Part shown: positions 35,696 through 43,413 of the stretch, piece by piece | Layout: every line of letters begins with the position of its first letter | Numbering within the stretch: the first letter of the stretch is position 1 | NCBI GenBank assembly: GCA_965223355.1 | Contig: CBDCWE010000003.1 | Coordinates: forward strand, 4,588,001-4,652,000 | DNA: 64,000 bases | Direction of reading: 5' to 3' | Origin: Tectiglobus sp965223355 | Lineage (GTDB): Bacteria > Pseudomonadota > Alphaproteobacteria > Rhizobiales > Hyphomicrobiaceae | Made by a program: the position numbers and the translations under genes | Notes under the pieces: generated by a model | Told to the model about the DNA's origin: nothing | Databases searched by the model: none | Seen by the model: only the letters and a program-made list of their open reading frames with translations

Positions 35696-37075
35696 ATGGC
35701 GCGGCCACAACGGGCAGCCTACGTTTGTCAGGCCTGCGGAGCAGTTGCCACGCGATGGGCCGGCAAATGTGCCGGCTGCGGGGCCTGGAACTCCCTGGTT
35801 GAGGAGACCGATGCCGGCCCGCCGCCGGGCAGCGGGCTGCCGGCAAAGGGCCGCATCGGGCGCGCGGTCGAATTGGAACCGTTGAACAAGCGCGAGGGCC
35901 CCAGCGCGCGGTTGGCGACGGGACTTGACGAACTCGACCGTGTCAGCGGCGGCGGCATCGTACCCGGCTCGGCCGTGCTCATCGGCGGTGAACCCGGCAT
36001 CGGAAAGTCGACGCTGCTGTTGCAGCTGGCTGCAGCGGTCGCCCGCCAGGGCCGCCGCGCGATCTACTTTTGCGGTGAGGAAGCAACGGCGCAGGTGCGG
36101 ATGCGGGCGACGCGGCTTGGTCTTCTCGCAGCACCGGTCGAACTGGCTTCCGAGACCAATCTTGGCAACATCATGGCAACGCTCAGCGATGGCGCACCGG
36201 CGGATCTGGTGATTGTCGATTCGATCCAGACCCTGTGGGCGGACAGCGTCGAGGCTGCGCCGGGCACGGTGAGCCAGGTTCGTGCGGCCTCACAGAGCCT
36301 GATCCGGTTTGCCAAGCAAGCCGGCAGTGCGTTGGTGCTGGTTGGCCATGTCACCAAGGACGGCCAGATTGCCGGGCCGAAGGTGGTCGAGCACATGGTC
36401 GACACGGTGCTTTATTTCGAAGGTGACCGCGGCATGCCGTTCCGCCTGCTGCGGGCGGTCAAGAACCGCTTCGGGGCGACCGACGAAATCGGCGTTTTTG
36501 AGATGTCGTCGACTGGTCTGCGGGAAGTGAAGAACCCGTCTGAGCTGTTTCTGGGCGAGCGTGATGCTTTGGCACCGGGCGCGGCAGTGTTTGCAGGCGT
36601 CGAAGGGACGCGGCCGATTTTAGTGGAAATTCAAGCGCTTGTTGCGAAATCGTCGTTGGGCACGCCGCGTCGCGCCGTGGTTGGATGGGATGCGAGCCGA
36701 CTGGCGATGTTGCTTGCCGTGCTCGATGCGCGCTGCGGCATTAGCTTTGCGCAACATGACGTTTACCTCAATGTGGCAGGCGGCTTGAAGATCACCGAGC
36801 CAGCGGCTGATCTGGCCGCCGCCGCTGCCCTTGTGTCGTCCCTTTCCGGTGCTCCTGTTGCGCAGCATTATGTCCATTTCGGAGAAATCAGCCTGTCCGG
36901 TTCCGTGCGCGCGTCTGCTCACATGACGACGCGGTTGCGCGAGGCGCAAAAGCTTGGTTTCAAACAGGCCGTGTTGCCGGCTGCAGGAGAGTTGGAGGTG
37001 CGTGGTTTGCAAATGACATTGCAGCGCATAAAACATCTCAAAGACCTTGCGACCGCGGCCGGCTCATGCCAGTGA
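35696..37075 (+). CDS. radA: DNA repair protein RadA
   Basis: RecA-related branch-migration helicase acting in recombination. The 459-residue product has a C4 zinc finger (CQACGAVATRWAGKCAGCGA), Walker A in GGEPGIGKSTLLLQ, the RadA signature VKNRFGATDEIG, and a C-terminal Lon-protease-like domain (AVLDARCGISFAQHDVYLNV). All diagnostic parts are present. It starts 17 bases after repeat A8, so that repeat lies in its untranslated leader if the operon reads through from alr. Confidence 0.97.
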   Translation: MARPQRAAYVCQACGAVATRWAGKCAGCGAWNSLVEETDAGPPPGSGLPAKGRIGRAVELEPLNKREGPSARLATGLDELDRVSGGGIVPGSAVLIGGEPGIGKSTLLLQLAAAVARQGRRAIYFCGEEATAQVRMRATRLGLLAAPVELASETNLGNIMATLSDGAPADLVIVDSIQTLWADSVEAAPGTVSQVRAASQSLIRFAKQAGSALVLVGHVTKDGQIAGPKVVEHMVDTVLYFEGDRGMPFRLLRAVKNRFGATDEIGVFEMSSTGLREVKNPSELFLGERDALAPGAAVFAGVEGTRPILVEIQALVAKSSLGTPRRAVVGWDASRLAMLLAVLDARCGISFAQHDVYLNVAGGLKITEPAADLAAAAALVSSLSGAPVAQHYVHFGEISLSGSVRASAHMTTRLREAQKLGFKQAVLPAAGELEVRGLQMTLQRIKHLKDLATAAGSCQ

Positions 37076-37128
37076 ACCGAGGACATTGCGCTTTTGACCT
37101 GCGGTTGCTCCGAGGATTGAACTAGACA

Positions 37129-37680
37129 ATGATTGGCCCGCTCACGTATCTGGATGTCGGATTGCTCGCGATCGCGCTCCTGTCAGGCCTGCTGGCCATG
37201 TACCGGGGGCTGACGCGCGAGGTGCTGTCGATCTTGTCTTGGCTGGTGGCCGGCGGCGCGGTCGTTTATTTCATTTTCTTCCAGAAGGCGATCGCCGAGG
37301 ACTTTGCGCAAACAATCGGCACCAAACCGGCGATCGCACAAATCGCGATGGGCGGTATAATCTTTCTGATCGTGCTGGTGATCGTGCATCTCATCACGTC
37401 GCGCATTTCCGATTCGATTCTCGACAGCCGTATCGGCATGATCGACCGCACGCTGGGCCTCGTTTTCGGGCTCGTGCGCGGCTTCCTGCTGGTCGTCATC
37501 CCCTACATGTTCTTCATCGGCTTTCTATATCCGCAGTACGCCGAGACCCAGCCGTGGGTGAAAGACTCGATTTCGAAGCCCTATATCGAAGGTTCCGGCA
37601 ACGCGCTCCGCGCCTTTATCGAGCGGGTGCTGCCGGAAGATCTCGATCTGTCCCGAAGATCTGGCGATCAGCAAAGTTGA
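37129..37680 (+). CDS. cvpA: CvpA family membrane protein
   Basis: Four hydrophobic helices (YLDVGLLAIALLSGLLAMY, SWLVAGGAVVYFIFF, IAMGGIIFLIVLVIVHLI, GLVRGFLLVVIPYMFFIGFL) define the CvpA family, colicin V production protein, which also sits beside purF in E. coli. Its biochemical role is unclear. The 183-residue gene is followed by repeat A9 and then purF, the conserved radA-cvpA-purF order. Confidence 0.93.
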   Translation: MIGPLTYLDVGLLAIALLSGLLAMYRGLTREVLSILSWLVAGGAVVYFIFFQKAIAEDFAQTIGTKPAIAQIAMGGIIFLIVLVIVHLITSRISDSILDSRIGMIDRTLGLVFGLVRGFLLVVIPYMFFIGFLYPQYAETQPWVKDSISKPYIEGSGNALRAFIERVLPEDLDLSRRSGDQQS

Positions 37681-37705
37681 TGGCGCCGGGCGTCGTCGGA
37701 CCGCG

Positions 37706-37789
37706 CTAGATCATCGTGCTTTAGAGGCGAGCAACTTTCTGCCTTTATTCGGGATCGTTCCGATTCCGAATAAAGGCAGGTTGCTCTAA
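37706..37789 (-). repeat. Family A repeat, copy A9 lacking hairpin 2
   Basis: CTAGATCATCGTGCTTTAGAGGCGAGCAACT joins the terminus directly to hairpin 1: the 20-bp hairpin 2 and its spacer are missing, leaving 84 bases. The deletion point, gtgctttaGaggcg, lies where CTTTA occurs in both hairpin 2 and the spacer, so a short-homology deletion is likely. Confidence 0.9.
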
Positions 37790-37989
37790 TGCGATCGCGA
37801 ACGGATGTGATTGACATCCCGTCGGCCACGGTGCGGTGGTGAGCTGTTGATGCGCGAATTTTGCGCTGGCTATTGGGCAACTGCTTCAGATATGTGTCAC
37901 GAAGCGGCTCAGCCGGAGAATTGTGGCGACAATTCAGTGATTCTTCGGTATATGCGTGGCAACACGGCGCAGGGCATCTGGAGGCTTCG

Positions 37990-39543
37990 ATGGCCGGGAT
38001 CGGGCAACTGCGAGATTGCGGTTCTGCAAACTGCGACGGGGATGATGACGAGCCCGGGATCTGGCGTGGGAGCTGGTCCGATATCCGGTCCGGAATCTGG
38101 CCCGGAATCTGGGATGACCGGTTGCGGGAAGAATGCGGCGTGTTCGGCGTGTTTGGCAGCCGCGACGCCGCCGCACTGACCGCGCTTGGGCTGCATGCAT
38201 TGCAGCATCGCGGCCAAGAGGCCTGCGGGATCGTGACCTTCGACGGGCAACGGTTTCATTCCGAGCGACGGTTGGGACTGGTTGGCGACGGGCTCAACGA
38301 GCAAGATGTTATCGAACGCCTCAAGGGTGATGTCGCGATTGGCCATGTGCGCTATTCGACAACTGGTGAGCCGGCATTGCGCAATGTCCAGCCGCTGTTT
38401 GCAGATCTCTACAGCGGCGGGTTTGCGGTTGCCCACAACGGCAACATTACAAACGCGCTGACGGTGCGCGATGATCTGATCCGCACCGGTGCGATCTGCC
38501 AGTCAACATCGGATACCGAGATTTTGCTGCACCTCATGGCGCGGTCGCAAAAACTGCGATTGGTCGAACGCTTCATCGACGGCTTGCGGCAACTGGAAGG
38601 TGCCTATGCGCTGGTTTGCATGACCGACGGGATGTTGATCGGCGCACGGGATCCGATCGGCATCCGGCCGCTGGTGATCGGCAAGCTGGATGGGGCTTAT
38701 ATTCTCGCCTCCGAAACCTGTGCGCTCGATATCGTCGGGGCGACGTTCGTTCGTGAAGTCGACAACGGCGAAATCGTCGTGATCACGGCACAGGGCCTGC
38801 AAAGCCACCGCCCGTTTCCCCAGCGCCCGGCGCGGCCGTGCATTTTTGAATACATCTATTTCGCCCGTCCCGACTCCGTTGTCGGCGGCATGAACGTCTA
38901 TCAAGTTCGCAAGTCGATGGGCCATCAACTGGCCGGCGAAGCGCCCTGTGATGTCGACGTGGTCGTGCCGATCCCCGACTCAGGTGTGCCATCGGCATTG
39001 GGGTTCTCGGAATTGGCCGGGATTCCGTTCGAATTCGGCATTGTCCGAAATCACTATGTCGGGCGGACGTTCATCGAACCCGAACAGCGCATCCGGCAGC
39101 TCGGTGTCCGCCTCAAGCATTCCGCCAATGCGGCGGTGATCCGCGGTCGCCGCATCGTGCTGATCGACGATAGTGTCGTGCGCGGCACAACGTCGAAGAA
39201 GCTGGTCTCGATGATGCGCGATGCCGGCGCCAGGGAGGTGCATATGCGCATCGCCTGCCCCGAGATCAAATTCGGCGACTATTACGGCATCGATACGCCG
39301 AAACGGACCGAATTGCTGGCCGCAACGATGAGCACTGAGGAAATGTGCCGCTTCATGGGCGCCGACAGCTTGGCGTTCCTGAGTGTCGACGGACTGTATC
39401 GGGCGATGGGGTTCGACAAGCGCGATGCAATGCGTCCGCAGTTTACCGACCACTGCTTTACCGGCGATTATCCAACCGACCTGACCGACCAAACTGGCGG
39501 CACCAGCCCGCAACAGCTGTCGTTGTTGGCGGAAGTGAACTAA
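37990..39543 (+). CDS. purF: Amidophosphoribosyltransferase
   Basis: First committed step of purine synthesis: PRPP plus glutamine gives phosphoribosylamine. The class II amidotransferase nucleophile is Cys49 in REECGVFGVFGSRDAAAL, exposed after propeptide removal. The PRPP motif is RIVLIDDSVVRGTTSKK. ATG 37990 gives a 48-residue leader before Cys49, longer than usual; its tail GIWRGSWSDIRSGIWPGIWD is Trp/Gly-rich and repeats GIW. The frame is open further back to 37861, but that part is not conserved. Repeat B4 starts at the purF stop codon. Confidence 0.96.
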   Translation: MAGIGQLRDCGSANCDGDDDEPGIWRGSWSDIRSGIWPGIWDDRLREECGVFGVFGSRDAAALTALGLHALQHRGQEACGIVTFDGQRFHSERRLGLVGDGLNEQDVIERLKGDVAIGHVRYSTTGEPALRNVQPLFADLYSGGFAVAHNGNITNALTVRDDLIRTGAICQSTSDTEILLHLMARSQKLRLVERFIDGLRQLEGAYALVCMTDGMLIGARDPIGIRPLVIGKLDGAYILASETCALDIVGATFVREVDNGEIVVITAQGLQSHRPFPQRPARPCIFEYIYFARPDSVVGGMNVYQVRKSMGHQLAGEAPCDVDVVVPIPDSGVPSALGFSELAGIPFEFGIVRNHYVGRTFIEPEQRIRQLGVRLKHSANAAVIRGRRIVLIDDSVVRGTTSKKLVSMMRDAGAREVHMRIACPEIKFGDYYGIDTPKRTELLAATMSTEEMCRFMGADSLAFLSVDGLYRAMGFDKRDAMRPQFTDHCFTGDYPTDLTDQTGGTSPQQLSLLAEVN

Positions 39544-39719
39544 GGATCCTCTGATTGAATCACGGGTTTGCAAAGGGCCATGCCCTTTGCCGGGATCGTT
39601 AAGGGCGGAGCCCTTGACCAATCGCCGCGTTGCGGCGATCCATGAGGGGCTTGTCCGCCCCTCAATCTCCCCAACCAGGGGATAATCCCCTGGACCCCAA
39701 ACTTGTTCAGAGGGTCCTT
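39543..39719 (-). repeat. Family B multi-hairpin repeat, copy B4
   Basis: Complete copy with both ends: left ctaaggatcctctgattga and right ttgttcagagggtccttag form an inverted repeat (CTAAGGAYCCTCTGA). All five hairpins follow in reverse order. purF ends in the TAA of its left end, so purF and this element overlap by one base or abut. Confidence 0.92.
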
Positions 39720-39739
39720 AGAGCAACTTTCTGCCTTTC
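39718..39739 (+). repeat. Family A terminus fragment
   Basis: ttagagcaactttctgccttt is the start of family A (compare gagcaactttctgcc in other copies), cut off after 20 bases, directly beside B4. Confidence 0.6.
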
Positions 39740-39792
39740 GTGTTGACGCCGCACGGCTTGCATTGCACGTTCGAATTGGTGGAGGAAATCCC

Positions 39793-40842
39793 ATGCGTTG
39801 GTGGAGCGTTTTTGCCGCTGGATGTTTGATGGTCCCGGGGCTCGGTTGCGCGAGCGCATCGGGCGAGCAAATCCACACCGCCGGGGTGACCGGGGCCTAC
39901 CACTCGGTGTTTTGCCCTTTGGTCAAGCAACGGCTCGGCGACCTTGGAGCCCAATACAACTGCATGACGTCGCCGGGCTCGGCGGCCAATGTCGAGCGGA
40001 TTGCACGACAACCATCCCATTTCGCATTTTCTCAACTGGACGTGTTCGCGCTCGAAAGCCCGCGCTTTGGCGGGCCTTCGCGGTTTCAGATCGTGCGCTC
40101 CGGCGACGTGCGTGAATGCGTTTTCGCGGTGTCGCGCAACAAATCCGTGACCAATTTCGGTCAGATCGCGGTCAATGCCGACCGGCTCAAGTTCGTGCTG
40201 CCGCCGGTCGATTCGGGCAGCGCGCGGACGTTTCGGTTTTTGCAGGATCTCGATCCCGAGGGCTTGGCGCGCGCGCGCGACATTGTTCATACGCTCGATA
40301 CGGACGATGCCATTCGCTCGGCGCTATCCGATAAGTCGGTGGTCGCCTTCTTTGTGCAGTTTCCCGACCCGGACAACGAGCGCTTCAAGATGGTGCGCCG
40401 GCTCGGGTTGCATATCATTCCTGTCATCGATCAGCGCCTGTTCGCGCGCAAGATTGGCGGTCGGAATGTGTACTTTGCCCAGCGCACCCGCATTCGCCAG
40501 GCACAATGGCTGCGCGTTGGACCGCGCGTGGTCACTGCCTGCACGCCGTTGATCCTGTTCACAGGTGCCGAGCGCCGCGTGCGCTCGTTGTCGGGCCGAG
40601 CCGAGCAACGCGAGGCGGTCGCTCGACTGAAGGGGCTCGCAGCCCAACAGTTTGTCCCGGCAACCGGGCCGTTCGCGCGATTGGTGAAGGAGACGGGCGC
40701 ACTTTCCACGCAGGCCCTCGGCCACTTCCTGCGCATATCAAATGATGCCCGCGAGCGCGCACTGCCGTTCGTCGAACGCGCCTATCGCAGTGCGCGGCGC
40801 GGTATTCGCGAAATGATCCTCAAGGCGCGCCCACAGCAGTAG
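39793..40842 (+). CDS. TAXI-like periplasmic solute-binding protein, orphan
   Basis: The 349-residue product starts with a signal peptide (WWSVFAAGCLMVPGLGC) with a cysteine near the cleavage site. Mature features are HTAGVTGAYHSVFCPLVKQR, YNCMTSPGSAANVERIA and HFAFSQLDVFALE, which resemble the TAXI family of TRAP transporter binding proteins. TAXI proteins normally sit beside a fused DctQM membrane subunit; none is in this window, so it is an orphan. GGTGGAGGAAATCCC gives a good ribosome-binding site for ATG 39793. Ligand unknown; TAXI proteins often bind dicarboxylates or glutamate. Confidence 0.75.
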   Translation: MRWWSVFAAGCLMVPGLGCASASGEQIHTAGVTGAYHSVFCPLVKQRLGDLGAQYNCMTSPGSAANVERIARQPSHFAFSQLDVFALESPRFGGPSRFQIVRSGDVRECVFAVSRNKSVTNFGQIAVNADRLKFVLPPVDSGSARTFRFLQDLDPEGLARARDIVHTLDTDDAIRSALSDKSVVAFFVQFPDPDNERFKMVRRLGLHIIPVIDQRLFARKIGGRNVYFAQRTRIRQAQWLRVGPRVVTACTPLILFTGAERRVRSLSGRAEQREAVARLKGLAAQQFVPATGPFARLVKETGALSTQALGHFLRISNDARERALPFVERAYRSARRGIREMILKARPQQ

Positions 40843-40943
40843 TCCTGATCGGGTGGCTCGGTTCATGCCGATTGCCTTTTGCCATCGGGTCATGGGTGGT
40901 GGTAGTGCAGAGCGATTGCAATCCAGATTTTGATGAGGGATCG

Positions 40944-41666
40944 ATGGCAGGCGGTAAACTGGCGGACAGACTGGCGTTGGTCACCGGCGCATCCCGCGGC
41001 ATTGGCCGTGCGGCAGCGGTGGCTCTGGCACGCGAAGGTGCACACGTCATCGCAGCGGCGCGGCGGGTCGGCGCGCTGGAAGATCTCGATGACGAAATTC
41101 GTGCGCTCGGTGGTTCGGCAACCCTCGTTCAGATCGATCTCACCAACCCGGAAAAGGTCGACGTTCTCGGACCGACGATTTTCGAGCGGTGGGGAAAGCT
41201 CGATATCGTGGTCGCCAATGCCGGAATCCTCGGAACTTTGTCGCCGCTGGCCCACATTACCAACGATTCGTGGGAGGCCGTGTTGACCACCAATCTCTCA
41301 GCGAATTGGCGCCTGATCAGGTCTATTGACCCCGTTTTGCGCAAATCGGATGCCGGGCGCGGGGTTTTTGTGACGTCGGGCGCGGCAAGCGGGCAGCATG
41401 CCTATTGGGGACCATATGCGGTCTCGAAGGCCGGCCTCGAGGCGCTGGTGAAGACATATGCGCAGGAACTGGCCAACACCAATGCCAACGTCAACCTCCT
41501 CAATCCGGGGCCGGTTCGAACGGAAATGCGGGCCAAGGCGTTTCCGGGCGAGGACCCGATGACGCTTCCGAGCCCCGCCGAGGTCGCGCCGCTGTTGGTT
41601 GAACTTTGTGACCCTGAGCTTAGCGCCAACGGCCAGCTCTTTACGTTCAAGCGAGGCCGCAAATGA
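40944..41666 (+). CDS. SDR family oxidoreductase
   Basis: The 240 residues have the classical cofactor loop LVTGASRGIGRAAAVALARE, the NAG motif VVANAGILG, and catalytic Ser/Tyr/Lys in VTSGAASGQHAYWGPYAVSK. The segment VNLLNPGPVRTEMRAKAFPG is usual for small NAD(P)-dependent reductases. ATG 40944 with GAGGGA upstream is preferred. An SDR gene of this kind follows purF in many alphaproteobacteria; its substrate is unknown. Repeat B5 begins 36 bases downstream. Confidence 0.9.
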   Translation: MAGGKLADRLALVTGASRGIGRAAAVALAREGAHVIAAARRVGALEDLDDEIRALGGSATLVQIDLTNPEKVDVLGPTIFERWGKLDIVVANAGILGTLSPLAHITNDSWEAVLTTNLSANWRLIRSIDPVLRKSDAGRGVFVTSGAASGQHAYWGPYAVSKAGLEALVKTYAQELANTNANVNLLNPGPVRTEMRAKAFPGEDPMTLPSPAEVAPLLVELCDPELSANGQLFTFKRGRK

Positions 41667-41702
41667 GCCTTGTCGAAGCCTTGACGCCGCCCGCAGCACT
41701 TT

Positions 41703-41847
41703 TGACAAGTCTCAGGTTTCCAAAGGGCAAGGCCCTTTGGCGGGATCGTTAAGGGCGGAGCCCTTAACATATCGCCGCGTTGCGGCGATCGATGAGGGGC
41801 TTTCAGCCCCTCAAACACCCCGACCAGGGGATCTATCCCCTGGACCT
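41703..41847 (-). repeat. Family B multi-hairpin repeat, copy B5
   Basis: All five hairpins present, read from tctcaggtttccaaagggc to ccaggggatctatcccctgg. Its right end, ctggaccta, provides the stop codon (cta, read in reverse as TAG) of the M48 protease gene. Confidence 0.9.
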
Positions 41848-42928
41848 AACCGTAGGGCCGGGCGGCGACGTCGCGCGCGCCGGCGAACTTACGCAATGCT
41901 GCGAGACGATCCGCCATTGCCGGATGGGTCGACAGCAGCCCGCCAATGCGTGAGCGCACCGGGTTCTCAATAAAGAACGCCTCCATGCGCGAGGGCACGT
42001 CGAATTCGGCGCGTTTCGAAATCTTGGTCAGTGCCCGCACCAGCGCATCGGGGTCTTTGGTAAGTTCGACGGCGCCGGCATCGGCCAGATATTCCCGCGT
42101 GCGCGACAACGCCAATCGGATCAGCACCGACACCCCCCACGAAATCACGATGATCGCAACGGCGACCAAGATTGCGATGATCGCGCCGGCAGCCCCACCC
42201 GTTGACTTGCCGTCATTGTAGGAAAAGCCACCGCTTTGGCGCCGGTCAACGCGATCCGGTTCGTGCCATCCATCCGACGTGCGCCAGTTGTCGTGCGGAT
42301 TGGGTTTGCCGACCGGCGACAGCCCATAGGGAAAGTCCCAATCGCGAATCAACAGGTCGCCGACAAACGCAAAAATGCCGGCAAAGATCGTCGCAATCAC
42401 CATCAGCTGTGTATCGCGGTTGCGGATGTGTGTGAGCTCGTGCGCCAGCACGGCTGCAAGTTCATCACGCTCGAGCGCATTGAGCAGCCCGCGCGTCACG
42501 GTCACGGTATAACTCGTGTCCGAAATGCCCGACGCAAACGCATTGAGCGCCGGCGTCTCGATAATCTGCAGTTTCGGTGTTGTGATGCCGCGCGATATGC
42601 ACAGCGTCTCGAGCGTATTGTAGAGTTCGGGCTCGTCCGTGCGGCTGATGCTGTGGGCGCCGACCGCGGTGTTGATCAGGTTCTGATAGGTCCTGTAGGC
42701 GACCGCAAACCAAAGCCCTGCTGCAATCAGGCCCAGGTACCAGGACCGCCCGTAACGCGCGATGGCGCGCGTCATGATATCGCTGAACGCGCCGCCGCTG
42801 AAGGTCTCGGCAATGATCAAGAACGACAGGAAAAGCGCCTGCAACAGCAGCACAAACCCGAACAGCAAAAGCAGCGAGCGCAGCCGATTGGCCCGGATGT
42901 GCGTATAAAGTCCATAGGCGTGTAACAT
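41846..42928 (-). CDS. M48 family membrane metalloprotease (HtpX-like)
   Basis: Zinc protease at the inner membrane. The 360 residues show two N-terminal membrane helices (LLLLFGFVLLLQALFLSFLI; WYLGLIAAGLWFAVAYR), the HEXXH motif in VLAHELTHIRNRD, two further helices (MVIATIFAGIFAFVGDLLI; AIIAILVAVAIIVISWGVSV), and the late glutamate in TREYLADAGAVEL. HtpX-type M48B order. ATG 42928 is chosen because the preceding part of the frame is not conserved. The stop codon lies in repeat B5, so the C-terminus ARPYG may be the original end or truncated by one or two residues. Confidence 0.9.
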   Translation of the reverse strand: MLHAYGLYTHIRANRLRSLLLLFGFVLLLQALFLSFLIIAETFSGGAFSDIMTRAIARYGRSWYLGLIAAGLWFAVAYRTYQNLINTAVGAHSISRTDEPELYNTLETLCISRGITTPKLQIIETPALNAFASGISDTSYTVTVTRGLLNALERDELAAVLAHELTHIRNRDTQLMVIATIFAGIFAFVGDLLIRDWDFPYGLSPVGKPNPHDNWRTSDGWHEPDRVDRRQSGGFSYNDGKSTGGAAGAIIAILVAVAIIVISWGVSVLIRLALSRTREYLADAGAVELTKDPDALVRALTKISKRAEFDVPSRMEAFFIENPVRSRIGGLLSTHPAMADRLAALRKFAGARDVAARPYG

Positions 42929-43413
42929 GGGCGCGACGCCATCATACCAAGTTGGAAGGTGGTGCAATCCGGAACAGATGAACACCGCGATGTTGCAAAG
43001 ATCAACCTCCGGTAAACAACAGATTGAATCGCCAACCGACGTTTCATTGCAGCGCCATCGTATCCGTTTTGCACGATGGGCTTGCCCTGTTGCCGCGCGC
43101 TCAACATACTGGCGGCATCAACGTCGAAGGTATCGGTCGGTGCAGCGTGCATGGGACGCCAAGTTGAGGATCCTCTGGACAAGTCTCAGGCCTCCAAAGG
43201 GCAGTGCCCTTTGGCGGGATCGGCAACGGTCGAGCCCGTAACATATCGCCGCGTTGCGGCGATCCTTGAGGGGCTTTCAGCCCCTCAAACTCCCCGACCA
43301 GGGGATCATCCCCTGGACCCTGGACTTGTTCAGAGGTTCGTTAGCAACCTTGTCGTTATGCGGTTGGATTGCGCTTGATCGGAGAAAGCAGCGGGCAATG
43401 GTGAAGGTTGACT
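42929..43413. other. Spacer between the M48 protease and hydantoinase genes
   Basis: 485 bases holding repeat B6 (43166-43341) and, outside it, no supported gene. 42929-43165 should contain the promoter of the reverse protease gene. Confidence 0.5.
43166..43341 (-). repeat. Family B multi-hairpin repeat, copy B6
   Basis: Left end gaggatcctctggacaagtc and right end gacttgttcagaggttcg form an inverted repeat. The fourth hairpin is degenerate (ggcaacggtcgagcccgtaac). Confidence 0.92.

Noticed and set aside
37861..37989. Upstream extension of purF to 37861
   Set aside because: The additional 43 residues are not conserved in PurF; ATG 37990 is a better start.
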